From positions 666,471 through 730,470 of the forward strand of contig NZ_LMTJ01000001.1 of the NCBI RefSeq assembly GCF_001510715.1: a DNA stretch of 64,000 nucleotides, read 5' to 3'. The notes under the pieces are model-generated. The model was given only the letters and a program-made list of their open reading frames with translations, was not told where the DNA came from and made no database searches. The DNA comes from Bacillus sp. FJAT-29814 (lineage in GTDB: Bacteria > Bacillota > Bacilli > Bacillales > Cytobacillaceae). Shown here in pieces: positions 36,862 to 47,206 of this stretch. How positions within the stretch are numbered: position 1 is the stretch's first letter; every line of letters starts with the position of its first letter. The translations under genes and the position numbers were made by a program.

Positions 36862-38268
36862 TTAAACTTCTAGCAATGCTGTAAGCAGAAGTTCCTCTTC
36901 TTCCTTTGAGACAGTACGCAAATCAATCATAAACTCATCCCTTTGAATCCTGCCGACAATAGCTGGTTTTGTTTCGGTACGCAGTTTACGGCCCAACTGT
37001 TCTGCCGTTAATGATTGGTGGGTCAAAGCAATGACTACTGAAGGCAATTCCACATCGGGCATCGTCCCCCCGCCTACCTGGCTCATGTCTGGCAAAATTT
37101 GTGCTCTATATTGGCTTGACCGTTGTAACAATTTTGAAACAAAGGTTTGAGCCCTTTCGTCTAATTCTATAACGGAAACTAATAAATCGCGGATCGTTGG
37201 TATCTCAAGCATGGCTTTTTCACCGCGGGCATAAGCTAATAATGTACCCTCGAGCGCTGCCAGAGTCATCTTATCGACCCTCACCACTCGCGCCAATTGA
37301 TGTTTTTTCAACCTCGCAATAATTTCTTTTTTCCCGGCAATAATTCCTGCCTGAGGGCCGCCCAAAAGCTTGTCACCGCTAAAAGTAACAATATCCGCCC
37401 CTATTTCGATTACCTCTCTGACAACAGGTTCATCACCAATTCCGTGTTTTCTAAAATCAAACAGGGCACCGCTGCCCAAATCTTCATAAAAAATGACATT
37501 ATCGGTCTTTTTGGCTAACTGGATTAGCTCGTCCGTTTCGACTGTTTTCGTAAATCCGATAACTTTAAAGTTGCTTGTATGAACCTTCATGATAATCGCC
37601 GTGTCCGGACTTAAGGCTTTTTCATAATCATAAAGATGAGTCTTATTGGTTGTCCCAACCTCCACCAACTTGGCGCCGCTTTCCTCCATAATGGAAGAAA
37701 TTCGGAATGACCCGCCAATTTCGACAAGCTGTCCCCTAGATACGATGACTTCCTTATTTTCTGCCAGCGCTCGCAGCACAAGATAAACAGCCGCTGCATT
37801 GTTATTGACAACCATGGCGGCCTCAGCGCCGGTAATTTCTCTTACTAAAGCTTCCACATGGCTATGCCGCGAACCGCGCTCACCTTCGTCTAGCTTATAT
37901 TCGAGGTTCGAATAACTTCGTGCTGTTTCCACAACATGATTAATCGCAGATTCGCTTAATCGTGCCCTGCCAAGATTCGTATGTAGGATGGTGCCCGTTG
38001 CATTAATGACCCGTTGTATTGTATAGGAATATTGTTTGGAAACCTTTATGTTAAGGTAATTGAAAACCTCTTCGATAAACCCAGTGGTTCCCGGTTTTGG
38101 TCCTGACCATTTTGATTGAAGCAACCATTGTCTAATCTCTTCCATTACTTCCTTTAATTGATTGGTTAATTGAACCGAATCGAGCCCGCTTTTTTCAAGG
38201 ATTCTTAAAAATTCATTATGTTTTTGCAGTTCATGGACAGGGGGGATTGATCTTAGCGATTCTTTCAT
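36862..38268 (-). CDS. selA: L-seryl-tRNA(Sec) selenium transferase
   Basis: 468 residues, normal for SelA. N-terminal helical domain, RVINATGTILHTNLGRARLS at about 80-100, and the PLP lysine K300 in FSGDKLLGGPQAG. It converts seryl-tRNA(Sec) to selenocysteinyl-tRNA(Sec) using selenophosphate. It stands alone, without selB behind it, between sspP and cotM, which are neighbours in B. subtilis, so it looks inserted into a conserved spore-gene segment. Three genes with in-frame TGA in this window make its function coherent. Confidence 0.95.
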   Translation of the reverse strand: MKESLRSIPPVHELQKHNEFLRILEKSGLDSVQLTNQLKEVMEEIRQWLLQSKWSGPKPGTTGFIEEVFNYLNIKVSKQYSYTIQRVINATGTILHTNLGRARLSESAINHVVETARSYSNLEYKLDEGERGSRHSHVEALVREITGAEAAMVVNNNAAAVYLVLRALAENKEVIVSRGQLVEIGGSFRISSIMEESGAKLVEVGTTNKTHLYDYEKALSPDTAIIMKVHTSNFKVIGFTKTVETDELIQLAKKTDNVIFYEDLGSGALFDFRKHGIGDEPVVREVIEIGADIVTFSGDKLLGGPQAGIIAGKKEIIARLKKHQLARVVRVDKMTLAALEGTLLAYARGEKAMLEIPTIRDLLVSVIELDERAQTFVSKLLQRSSQYRAQILPDMSQVGGGTMPDVELPSVVIALTHQSLTAEQLGRKLRTETKPAIVGRIQRDEFMIDLRTVSKEEEELLLTALLEV

Positions 38269-38369
38269 TATGTAAACTCCTTTAACAATTCCTTCTTTCG
38301 TCCTATTATAACATTTTTCACGTTTAACGGCTCAGTGAATAGTATGATACGAGCAAGGAGGAAATGGAA

Positions 38370-38777
38370 GTGAAGAATAAAAAGTCTCCTCAAGACCAAA
38401 CCGTTGATTTGGAGAAAATGGAGCAATGGTTAAAAGACTACTTTCTAGATCCGCTCACATCGCATTATGACCATTCTCAATTCAGAATAGACATATACGA
38501 AACCGATGAAAATTGGATTGTCGAAGGTTCCTTGGACGAATATGCCAGCTCGGAAATCACAGTGAAAATGGAAAAGTCGCAGCTAATTATCTCAGCCCAG
38601 AAGCATGATTATTCCTCGCCTTCGCCTTTCCCCAAAAAAGTTCGCGCCATTAACTTCCCTTTTCCTATTATAAATCATTGTGTAAGCGCCTCTTTTCAGC
38701 ATGGGGTTTTGGAAATCTTCATATCAAAAAAGATAGAGAATGGATTTGGAAAAGATCGTTTTATTACCTTGCCTTAG
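38370..38777 (+). CDS. cotM: Spore coat protein CotM-like (Hsp20 family)
   Basis: 135 residues if translation begins at GTG 38370, which lies 8 nt after AAGGAGG; the ATG six bases earlier would leave only 2 nt. An alpha-crystallin-type core (FRIDIYETDENWIVEGSL ... GVLEIFISKK). Position beside the sspP-sspO-acnA block supports CotM, an outer coat protein, over a general small heat-shock protein. Other CotP-like proteins are an alternative. Confidence 0.75.
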   Translation: MKNKKSPQDQTVDLEKMEQWLKDYFLDPLTSHYDHSQFRIDIYETDENWIVEGSLDEYASSEITVKMEKSQLIISAQKHDYSSPSPFPKKVRAINFPFPIINHCVSASFQHGVLEIFISKKIENGFGKDRFITLP

Positions 38778-38818
38778 GGTCTTTTTATCTTTTTAGTTGA
38801 CATAACATTATTATATAT

Positions 38819-38858
38819 AAAAGAGAACCTCGCACCGATTGGTACGAGGTTCTCTTTT
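38819..38858. terminator. Bidirectional terminator between cotM and the SelW-like gene
   Basis: Perfect 14-bp stem AAAAGAGAACCTCG / CGAGGTTCTCTTTT with a 12-nt loop; T-runs on both sides. Confidence 0.9.
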
Positions 38859-39096
38859 ATTTTTCTTCCATTTTTTGAATTAATTCAGCGGTATCAGGGA
38901 ACACGCCTGTTTCATTTTTTGAATAGATCTTCTCTCCATTGACAGTTACTTCAAAAATGCCGCCTGAAGCTGGAATCAATTCTACTTTTGCGATATCCCG
39001 TCTAAAATGGGTAATGATTTCTTCCGCGAAACTCGCGGCCTTTGGTGCGTAGTTTCATTGCATGCAAAATTCGACGATTACATGAAAGTCCTTCAT
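38857..39096 (-). CDS. SelW-like (Rdx family) selenoprotein, CxxU
   Basis: 79 residues when the in-frame TGA at 39055-39057 is read as selenocysteine. The start MKDFHVIVEF leads to C11-M12-Q13-U14, the CxxU redox motif of the SelT/SelW/SelH family, then NYAPKAASFAEEI, and a C-terminal half with GGIFEVTVNGEKIYSK that matches Rdx proteins. AGGGGG precedes the ATG. A 5-bp hairpin begins 16 nt after the TGA. Ordinary gene finding sees only a fragment. The role is thiol redox; partner unknown. It diverges from selD. Confidence 0.88.
39024..39038 (-). promoter_or_regulatory. SECIS-like hairpin of the SelW-like gene
   Basis: CCGCG / CGCGG perfect stem with a 5-nt loop, 16 nt downstream of the TGA on the coding strand; correct distance for a bacterial SECIS read by SelB. 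Confidence 0.65.
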
Positions 39097-39234
39097 TATG
39101 TACCCCCTGGAGTTTACAATATTATAATAGTACAAACAGTGTAGCCTACCGCCTATTATTCCGCAAATGTTCTGCTTCCATTAGTGCGGTTTATTGTAGA
39201 AAAATGTATACTAAGAAAATGGAGGTGTAAATTG

Positions 39235-40287
39235 ATGAGTGAGCAAGAGAAAATTCGGCTGACCGCCATGTCAACAAAAGCTGGTTGAGGCTGCAAAATT
39301 GGTCCTGAGGACCTGGCGCAAGTGTTGCGTCAATTACCAAAGCAAGACCCCGTTCCGGAGTTACTCGTCGGCAACGAAACTAGCGATGATGCCGGGGTTT
39401 ATAAATTAACAGATTCGATCGCTCTAATTCAAACGGTCGATTACTTTACTCCGATTGTCGATGATCCATATATGTTTGGACAAATTGCTGCCGCCAATTC
39501 GCTGAGTGATGTGTATGCCATGGGCGGTGAGCCGAAAACGGTACTGAATATTGTCGGTTATCCGATTAAAAAGCTGGGCGCCGATATGCTGGCAGAAATT
39601 TTACGCGGCGCAGCCGATAAAGTAAAGGAAGCAGGCGCATTAACGGTTGGCGGCCATTCAGTCGATGACCAGGAACCAAAATTCGGCCTTTCCGTTACGG
39701 GACTTGTCCATCCGGATAAGGTGTGGAAAAATGTCGGGGCGAAGCCTGGAGACGTTCTTGTTCTAACAAAGCCGCTCGGTGTCGGCATTCTGACAACCGG
39801 GATAAAAAGAGGCGTGGTGACTCCAGAACAAGAGGCTGTGGTTACCGAAACGATGGCGCTTCTGAATAAGGACGCTGCAGAAGCTTTGATGCCGTTCTCC
39901 CCGCATTCGGTGACAGATGTAACCGGATTTGGATTACTAGGCCACGGTAGCGAAATGGCCCGCGGCAGCGATGTGAGTTTCGAAATATTTGCTGGACAAG
40001 TACCAGTTTTGGATGGTGCTGTTGAATTGGCCAAGGAAGGCGTCGTACCAGGCGGCTCTAAATCCAATCATAAATGGCTGAGTGATGACGTTCAGTACGA
40101 AGACATTTTACCTGAGGAACAACTCGTATTGTGTGATGCGATCACTTCCGGCGGATTGTTGGTGTCCCTAAGTGAAGCTGAAGCTGGTCCCTACATTGAA
40201 GCTCTGCATTCAAGAGGATTGACGCAGGCTGCGATTGTTGGACGGGTGACTGAAAGAAAAGAAAAATTGATTTATGTAAAAAGGTAA
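39235..40287 (+). CDS. selD: Selenide water dikinase, itself a selenoprotein
   Basis: 350 residues with TGA at 39286-39288 read as Sec18. The context STKAG-U-GCKIGPEDL aligns with GAGCGCK of E. coli SelD, so U18 replaces the catalytic Cys17. The ATG at 39235 follows GGAGGTG. Further motifs: NETSDDAGVYK, TVDYFTPIVDDPY, ANSLSDVYAMGG, GGHSVDDQEPK. It makes selenophosphate from selenide and ATP for SelA. A shorter frame from 39322 is an artefact of treating TGA as stop. A 5-bp hairpin lies 12 nt after the TGA. Confidence 0.95.
39301..39313 (+). promoter_or_regulatory. SECIS-like hairpin of selD
   Basis: GGTCC / GGACC perfect stem with a TGA loop, 12 nt after the Sec codon. Confidence 0.65.
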
Positions 40288-40312
40288 CAGCGAAGCTTGA
40301 CGCTTCGCTGTT
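40286..40312. terminator. Shared terminator of selD and tdh
   Basis: AACAGCGAAGC / GCTTCGCTGTT perfect stem with a 5-nt loop between convergent genes. Confidence 0.88.
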
Positions 40313-40316
40313 TTAT

Positions 40317-41279
40317 TTAGCTTGGGATTCTCAATTGAAATTTCTGGCGAAGTTTTTCGATCATGTCCTTCGTCATTTTGTCTAAATCATACTCGTATTT
40401 GAAGCCCCACTCTGCTACTGCAGCGCTAGAATCGATTGAGTTCGGCCAGCTTTCTGCAATCTTTTGGCGTACAGGGTCCACGTTATAACTGATCTTAAAT
40501 CCAGGAATCTGCTTGGCGATGCTCCGCGCGATTTCCTCCGGATCAAAGCTCATTGAACTCACATTAAAGGAATTGCGGTGTGCTAATTTGCCAGGGTCCG
40601 CCTCCATTAAATCGATAATCGCATTCAATGCATCCGGCATATACATCATATCCATGTAGGTGCCTTTATCAATATAAGAAGTGTATCTGCCGTTTTTAAC
40701 CGCTTCATAATAAATTTCCACGGCGTAATCGGTGGTGCCGCCGCCTGGAGGAGCAACATAAGAAACTAACCCAGGGAAACGCAAGCCCCTAGTATCGACA
40801 CCAAATTTATGATAATAATAATCGGCCAACAGTTCGCCGGCCACCTTATTGACCCCATACATCGTGGTAGGGCGCATAATCGTATCCTGTGGCGTGTTGT
40901 CTTTCGGCGTTGTCGGTCCAAAGGCACCGATTGAGCTTGGCGTGAAAAATTGCGCGTTTAGCTCGCGTGCAGTTTCAAGGGCGTTCATCAGGCCGCCCAT
41001 GTTTAAATTCCAGGCAAACACCGGCTTTGCTTCGGCTGTGGCAGATAACAGCGCGGCCAAATGCATGACCGTATCCACATTATATTTTTTAGCCGTTTCC
41101 ACCATCTTTTTTAAATCGGTAACGTCTACCGTTTCAAAAGGGCCGCCAAGCGCCGCCTCGCTGTCGTTTTTCTTAATGTCAGTCGCGATAACATTGTCTG
41201 AGCCGTATATATCTCTAAGCTTTAAGGTGAGTTCTGAACCAATCTGCCCTAAAGCGCCGGTTATCATAATCCGCTTCAT
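40317..41279 (-). CDS. tdh: L-threonine 3-dehydrogenase, SDR type
   Basis: 320 residues with the SDR fold: [12 protein letters not shown] nucleotide loop, HLAALLSA, and the catalytic YGVNK (Tyr-x-x-x-Lys). This is the short-chain type of threonine dehydrogenase, not the zinc type of E. coli. It oxidises threonine to 2-amino-3-oxobutyrate, which the neighbouring Kbl cleaves. It follows kbl by 12 bp in one operon. Confidence 0.88.
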   Translation of the reverse strand: MKRIMITGALGQIGSELTLKLRDIYGSDNVIATDIKKNDSEAALGGPFETVDVTDLKKMVETAKKYNVDTVMHLAALLSATAEAKPVFAWNLNMGGLMNALETARELNAQFFTPSSIGAFGPTTPKDNTPQDTIMRPTTMYGVNKVAGELLADYYYHKFGVDTRGLRFPGLVSYVAPPGGGTTDYAVEIYYEAVKNGRYTSYIDKGTYMDMMYMPDALNAIIDLMEADPGKLAHRNSFNVSSMSFDPEEIARSIAKQIPGFKISYNVDPVRQKIAESWPNSIDSSAAVAEWGFKYEYDLDKMTKDMIEKLRQKFQLRIPS

Positions 41280-41291
41280 AGTATCTCCTCC

Positions 41292-42482
41292 TTAAATGAT
41301 ACCCATTTCCTTGCCGACTTTTTCATAGATGGCAATTGCCTGATCAAGCATTTCCTTTGTATGTGCTGCAGTTGGCATGTTGCGGACCCGCCCTGTTCCC
41401 TTTGGTACTGTTGGGAACACTATCGCCTTGGCGTAAACGCCCTCTTCGTTCAAACGCTTACTGAACTGCTGCGATACCGTTTCTTCACCAATAATGCAAG
41501 GAGTGATTGGCGTTTCGCTGTTGCCGATATTGAAGCCTAATTCCTTCAAGCCTTTTTTCAAATAGTCTCCGTTGTCCCAAAGTTTTTTATTAAGTTCCGT
41601 GCTCTCCATCAGGATTTCAATCGACCGCTTGCTTGCCGCAACATCGGCAGGAGTCAATGAGGTGGAGAACAAGAACGGACGGCTCCGTACCTTCAACCAG
41701 TCGATCAGATTTTTCTTGCCGGCCACATAGCCGCCGACAACTCCGATTGCTTTTGAAAGTGTCCCGATTTGGAAATCGATTTTATCCGAAAGTCCAAAAT
41801 GTTTGACGGTTCCTGCACCTTCACCCAGCACGCCGGAGCCATGGGCATCATCCACATATGTAATGAGGTCGAATTCTTCAGCAATTTTTACGATTTCCGG
41901 CAATAACGCAATATCCCCATCCATAGAGAACACGCCGTCAGTAATAACCATCAATTTATTGTATTGACCAGACTCTTTCGCAGCCTTCGCTTTAGCACGT
42001 AAATCTTCCATGTCCGAGTGATTAAAACGGATGATTTTTGCCTTGGATAATCTGCAACCATCAATAATCGAGGCATGGTTTAATTCATCGGATAAAATCG
42101 CATCGTTTTTATCCATTACCGCAGAGATCGCAGCCATATTACAATTAAACCCTGATTGATAAGCAATCGCGGCTTCGGTATGTTTAAATTCTGCCAACTT
42201 CTCTTCTAATTCCACGTGAAGTTTCATCGTGCCATTGATCGTTCGAACAGCACCTGCTCCAACACCATATTTCTCAAGCGCCTCTCTAGCGGCTTGTTTC
42301 AAGCGCTCATCTGTTGCCAAGCCTAAGTAATTATTGGAAGAAAGGTTGATCAATTCCCGGCCATTTATAGTGATGACCGGGCCATTTGGACTTTCCAGCG
42401 GGTCAATGACATTATATAGACCCTTGCCTTTTAAATCTTCAAGGTTTTCATTTAAAAATTGCTCTAACGTTTGACTGGACAT
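41292..42482 (-). CDS. kbl: 2-amino-3-ketobutyrate CoA ligase (glycine C-acetyltransferase)
   Basis: 396 residues, alpha-oxoamine synthase family. Motifs: [38 protein letters not shown], and the PLP lysine in [13 protein letters not shown]. It converts the product of Tdh plus CoA to glycine and acetyl-CoA. GGGGG lies 6-10 nt before the ATG. The roughly 300-bp upstream region contains short hairpins but no riboswitch that I can name. Confidence 0.92.
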   Translation of the reverse strand: MSSQTLEQFLNENLEDLKGKGLYNVIDPLESPNGPVITINGRELINLSSNNYLGLATDERLKQAAREALEKYGVGAGAVRTINGTMKLHVELEEKLAEFKHTEAAIAYQSGFNCNMAAISAVMDKNDAILSDELNHASIIDGCRLSKAKIIRFNHSDMEDLRAKAKAAKESGQYNKLMVITDGVFSMDGDIALLPEIVKIAEEFDLITYVDDAHGSGVLGEGAGTVKHFGLSDKIDFQIGTLSKAIGVVGGYVAGKKNLIDWLKVRSRPFLFSTSLTPADVAASKRSIEILMESTELNKKLWDNGDYLKKGLKELGFNIGNSETPITPCIIGEETVSQQFSKRLNEEGVYAKAIVFPTVPKGTGRVRNMPTAAHTKEMLDQAIAIYEKVGKEMGII

Positions 42483-42787
42483 ATCAAAATCCCCCTTTTC
42501 TATTCAAAACTTGCTTTTTGTCGTTTACAAAAATACAAATGTCCTCCTGAGGCGGACAGTGCGAACCCCCTCAAAACTGCGCCATGAAAGGATTTCCTTT
42601 ACTATACAATATCATATTATTCCAAGAATGTTCACCCCTGAAGGACAAAAGTAAAAAATATTTTTATATTGTATAGAATGCCCCAAAAATAGCGAAAACC
42701 TACAAATTAAAATATTGAAAGGGGTTGCAAAGGCGAACGAAAATGTTTTTATTTTTAAAATCATTCGCCTTTCCTACAAAAAAATGC

Positions 42788-42815
42788 TTGAAATGACAAA
42801 TGACCGTGCTATAAT
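42788..42815 (+). promoter_or_regulatory. Promoter of xpt-pbuX
   Basis: TTGAAA (42788-42793) and TATAAT (42810-42815) with a 16-nt spacer, about 20 nt before the riboswitch. Confidence 0.75.
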
Positions 42816-42833
42816 GGGGTATAAATTCATAGC

Positions 42834-42908
42834 AACACTCGTATAATCGCGGGGATAAGGCCCGCAAGTTTCTACCGGATTGCCGTTAACAATCCGACTA
42901 TGAGTGGG
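42834..42908 (+). ncRNA. Guanine riboswitch (purine class)
   Basis: P1 is formed by the CACTC and GAGTG ends (42836-42840, 42902-42906). Conserved cores TATAATCGCGGGGATA, GGCCCGCAAGTTTCTACC and CCGACTATGAGTG match the xpt riboswitch. The specificity base in GACTATG is C, which reads guanine (U would read adenine). It lies before a large terminator, so guanine should switch transcription off. Confidence 0.95.
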
Positions 42909-42963
42909 TAATGTGATTTCCGCTTTATTAAAATGCGGAATTCTTCCAATTCCTTTAAAAGAT

Positions 42964-43639
<676 letters not shown>

Positions 43640-43640
<1 letters not shown>

Positions 43641-44944
43641 TGAAGAACCATCCATTAAAAACAGCATCACTTGGAATTCAACATGTTCTGGCTATGTATG
43701 CTGGAGCCGTCATTGTCCCGTTGATTATCGGCGGTGCTTTAGGCTTAAACCACAAACAATTGGCGTATTTAGTCTCATTGGATATTCTAACCAGCGGGAT
43801 TGCCACCTTATTGCAGGTGTGGCAAAACCGGTATTTCGGAATTGGGCTTCCGATTGTTCTTGGCTGTACATTTACAGCCGTGGGTCCGATTATCGCCATA
43901 GGTAATCAGTATGGCATGTCATCAATTTACGGTTCAATCCTTGTATCTGGAATCATTGTGATGTTGATTGCCAAATACTTTGGAAAACTGATTCACTTCT
44001 TCCCTCCCGTCGTAACCGGTTCGGTCGTAACGATTATTGGGACAACCTTGATTCCCGTTGCAATGAATAATGTTGCCGGCGGACAGGGCAGCCCTGAATT
44101 TGGCTCTGTTTCTAACATTGCACTGGCATTTGGAACGCTATTATTTATTATTATTCTTTATCGTTTCTTTAAAGGGTTCGTGCGTGCCATTTCTATTTTA
44201 CTAGGATTAATGGCCGGAACGATGGCGGCCGCATTCATGGGCAAAGTTGACTTTTCTGCTGTTGGTGACGCATCTTGGTTCCATATGGTCACGCCGCTGC
44301 ACTTTGCAACCCCTTCGTTTGAATTGGCGCCAATCATTACAATGACCATTGTTGCGATTGTAAGCCTTGTTGAGTCATCAGGTGTTTATTTTGCATTAAG
44401 TGATATTACTGGTCGTAAATTGACGGAACAAGATTTGGTTAAAGGCTACCGGGCTGAAGGCTTAGCCAGTGTCATCGGAGCGTTCTTTAATTCATTCCCT
44501 TATACGACTTATTCTCAAAACGTCGGGCTTGTCCAGTTTTCCGGCGTTAAGGATAAAAGCGTCATCTATACAATGGGCGGAATATTGATTTTTCTTGGAT
44601 TTGTGCCAAAAATCGCTGCCCTTACAACCGTGATTCCGACTGCTGTTCTAGGCGGGGCGATGGTTGCCATGTTTGGCATGGTGATCGCGTCCGGAATCAA
44701 AATGCTAAGTAAGGTTGATTTCTCATCCCAGGAGAATCTGCTCATCATTGCCTGCTCGGTTGGGGTTGGATTAGGCGTGACTACCGTTCCGGATTTATTC
44801 GCTCATCTTCCAGAAAGTGTGAAAATCCTGACAAATAGCGGAATCGTGTCCGGAAGTTTGACTGCCATTTTCCTTAACATTATTTTTAATGTTATAAAGC
44901 CAATCAAGCAAAGTGCAATCTCAAAAGAATTAAAAGCGTCTTAA
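43640..44944 (+). CDS. pbuX: Xanthine permease (NCS2 family)
   Basis: 434 residues, about 12-14 membrane segments. NCS2 signature regions include SLGIQHVLAMYAGAVIVPL, FGIGLPIVLGCTFTAVGPI and the Gln/Glu-containing VESSGVYFALSDITG. It imports xanthine for Xpt; both are under the guanine riboswitch. Confidence 0.93.
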
Positions 44945-44951
44945 AAATAAT

Positions 44952-44979
44952 GGACGGAGTTGTTTATCGTGCTCCGTCC
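44952..44979 (+). terminator. Hairpin after pbuX
   Basis: GGACGGAG / CTCCGTCC perfect stem with a 12-nt loop; no T-run follows, so it may act only as an RNA-stabilising hairpin. Confidence 0.5.
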
Positions 44980-45019
44980 GATAATATCCATTAAATTGTT
45001 TTCCAAATCGGTTGCTTCG

Positions 45020-45187
45020 TTATAGGGCTTTGTCCAGTTTTGTTATGGTAGTAGTGCGGCTAGTCCCTGCACCAGAACCGTTAACAGTTTTTGTAATCGA
45101 GATAGGCGAGATAAAAACCGCACCGCCAAAATTTACAATCCCCCCGGAAACCGTCCCAATATTGATGCCATCCTTACTGATAGCCAT
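45020..45187 (-). CDS. GerPA/GerPF-family spore germination protein
   Basis: 55 residues, start MAISKDGINIGTVSGG after GGGGGGAGAG. The pattern IVNFGGAVFISPISITKTVNGSGAG matches the GerPA/GerPF family (VHFGD..YISPKS..K..AGSGAFN). Such proteins help germinants pass the spore coat. It stands outside any gerP operon, as several small paralogues do in Bacillus. Confidence 0.75.
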   Translation of the reverse strand: MAISKDGINIGTVSGGIVNFGGAVFISPISITKTVNGSGAGTSRTTTITKLDKAL

Positions 45188-45446
45188 AACTCTCCCCCCA
45201 AGCAAGAATTAGTTTCTACTATAATATGTACAAGGTTCAGGACTTGATTGAACTTTTGGAAAAACTATTTGATTTGGGTGCATGTCCTCTTTTTCAAACG
45301 TCAATGCTTCAGACTGGACGAGATATACGCCTTTCAGCAGAAAATTTCCATTTAATTTACAGACAAAAAGTCTAGTCGAATTTGTGAAAATCTTGTATGA
45401 TGAAATAATGATTGAATCTTGAACGAAGTGAGGATTACGAGAAAAA

Positions 45447-47000
45447 ATGAGCGTATTAAACGTAAAAAATTTAAGTCACGGTTTCGGTGATCGTGCGATT
45501 TTTAATGATGTGTCTTTTCGACTATTAAAAGGAGAGCACGTTGGTTTAGTTGGTGCCAATGGTGAGGGGAAGTCTACTTTCATGAATATTGTGACTGGAA
45601 AGTTGCAGCCCGACGAGGGGAAAGTTGAGTGGTCACGAAAAGTTCGTGTTGGTTATTTAGATCAGCATGCAGTCCTTCAAAAAGGTACTACGATGCGTGA
45701 CGCTTTGAGTACTGCTTTTCAATATCTTTTTAATGTTGAATCAGAAATCAATGAACTTTATGCCAAAATGGGTGATGAAGGCGCTGATATCGATGCATTA
45801 CTTGCAGAAGTTGGAGAGCTGCAAGAAACCTTAGATAGTAATGATTTCTATCAAATTAATTCAAAAGTGGAGGAAGTAGCTCGTGGCCTGGGATTAGACG
45901 ATGTTGGACTTGATCGAGATGTAGATGATCTTAGCGGTGGGCAACGTACGAAAGTTTTGCTAGCGAAGCTTTTGCTAGAAAAGCCTGAAATCTTATTACT
46001 AGACGAGCCTACGAACTATTTGGATGAACAACATATTGAATGGTTGAAGCGCTATTTACAGGAATATGAGAATGCATTTATCTTGATTTCACATGATATT
46101 CCATTTTTGAACAATGTTGTAAACTTGATTTATCACATGGAAAACCAAGAGTTAAATCGCTATGTTGGTGACTATGATAACTTCTTAAAAATATATGAAA
46201 TGAAGAAGCAACAGCTCGAGTCTGCTTACAAGCGTCAACAACAAGAAATTGCTGATTTGAAGGATTTCGTTGCTCGTAACAAAGCGAGTGTAGCGACTCG
46301 TAATATGGCGATGTCTCGCCAGAAAAAGCTTGATAAAATGGAAGTTATTGAATTGGGAAGAGAGAAGCCGAAACCAGAGTTTAACTTCAAAGAAGCTCGT
46401 GCAGCTAGTCGTTATATTTTCACGGCTGAAGATCTTGTTATTGGTTACGATGAACCACTTTCACGCCCTCTGAATTTAAAAATGGAACGTGGACAAAAAA
46501 TCGCATTCGTGGGTGCAAACGGTATTGGTAAGTCTACACTCTTAAAAAGCATTCTGGGGTTAATTGATCCGATTTCTGGTAAAGTGGAACGTGGTGAGTA
46601 TCAGTACATCGGTTACTTCGAGCAGGAAGTTAAACAGGCCAACTACAATACATGTATTGAAGAGATTTGGAGCACGTTCCCAAGTATGAATCAGGCTGAA
46701 GTCCGTGCTGCTCTTGCAAAATGTGGATTAACGACGAAACATATTGAAAGTAAAGTCGAAGTCCTTTCTGGTGGAGAAAAAGCCAAAGTTCGTTTGTGTA
46801 AAATTTTAAACACAGAGACGAATGTATTAATTTTAGACGAGCCTACCAATCACTTAGATGTGGATGCAAAAGAAGAATTGAAGCGAGCTTTAAAGGCATA
46901 TCGTGGAAGTATCTTGATGGTATCCCACGAACCTGATTTCTATCGTGAAATTGCGACCGATATTTGGAATTGTGAGGATTGGACTACGAAAGTGTTTTAA
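45447..47000 (+). CDS. ABC-F ATPase, YkpA/YbiT-like
   Basis: 517 residues with two ATPase domains: Walker A GANGEGKST and GANGIGKST, signatures LSGGQRTKV and LSGGEKAKV, Walker B LLLDEPTNYLD and LILDEPTNHLD. Soluble, so it works on ribosomes. The linker is short-to-medium and there is no long resistance-type tail, so a housekeeping translation factor (YkpA) fits better than drug protection. Arg is almost all CGT, with few CCG/CGG codons, unlike its neighbours; that could reflect high expression or transfer. Confidence 0.82.
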   Translation: MSVLNVKNLSHGFGDRAIFNDVSFRLLKGEHVGLVGANGEGKSTFMNIVTGKLQPDEGKVEWSRKVRVGYLDQHAVLQKGTTMRDALSTAFQYLFNVESEINELYAKMGDEGADIDALLAEVGELQETLDSNDFYQINSKVEEVARGLGLDDVGLDRDVDDLSGGQRTKVLLAKLLLEKPEILLLDEPTNYLDEQHIEWLKRYLQEYENAFILISHDIPFLNNVVNLIYHMENQELNRYVGDYDNFLKIYEMKKQQLESAYKRQQQEIADLKDFVARNKASVATRNMAMSRQKKLDKMEVIELGREKPKPEFNFKEARAASRYIFTAEDLVIGYDEPLSRPLNLKMERGQKIAFVGANGIGKSTLLKSILGLIDPISGKVERGEYQYIGYFEQEVKQANYNTCIEEIWSTFPSMNQAEVRAALAKCGLTTKHIESKVEVLSGGEKAKVRLCKILNTETNVLILDEPTNHLDVDAKEELKRALKAYRGSILMVSHEPDFYREIATDIWNCEDWTTKVF

Positions 47001-47009
47001 ATAAAGATT

Positions 47010-47050
47010 AAGGGGTACCCAATGAATAAAAATTCACTTGGGTACCCCTT
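47010..47050 (+). terminator. Terminator of the YkpA-like gene
   Basis: Perfect 13-bp stem AAGGGGTACCCAA / TTGGGTACCCCTT with a T-run. Confidence 0.92.
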
Positions 47051-47206
47051 TTTATGACAATCATTGGCTGAGGGTCTATTAAAACCAACACATCGGTAAA
47101 ATAGATAGGTTTCTAACTAATAAATAGATAAATTGAATTTATTAATGGTAAGCATTTTTTTATAATAAAGGTTGCTGACTATTTTTACACACAAGGAGAC
47201 TATAAG

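Noticed and set aside
38796..38820. AGTTGACATAACATTATTATATATA, a resemblance to the dif-like site or a promoter
   Set aside because: Not palindromic, right arm does not match dif, and -35/-10 spacing is too short; chance similarity in AT-rich DNA before a terminator.
39322..40287. selD starting at an internal codon after the TGA
   Set aside because: That start lacks a ribosome site and removes the catalytic residue; reading TGA as Sec gives the full protein.
42483..42790. Possible T-box or glycine riboswitch before kbl-tdh
   Set aside because: Only short hairpins are visible; neither the T-box sequence AGGGTGGNACCGCG nor glycine-aptamer cores are present.
45211..45440. Open minus-strand frame ending SSPEPCTYYSRN upstream of the GerPA-like gene
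   Set aside because: No usable start codon or ribosome site and no recognised family; it overlaps the promoter region of the ABC-F gene.
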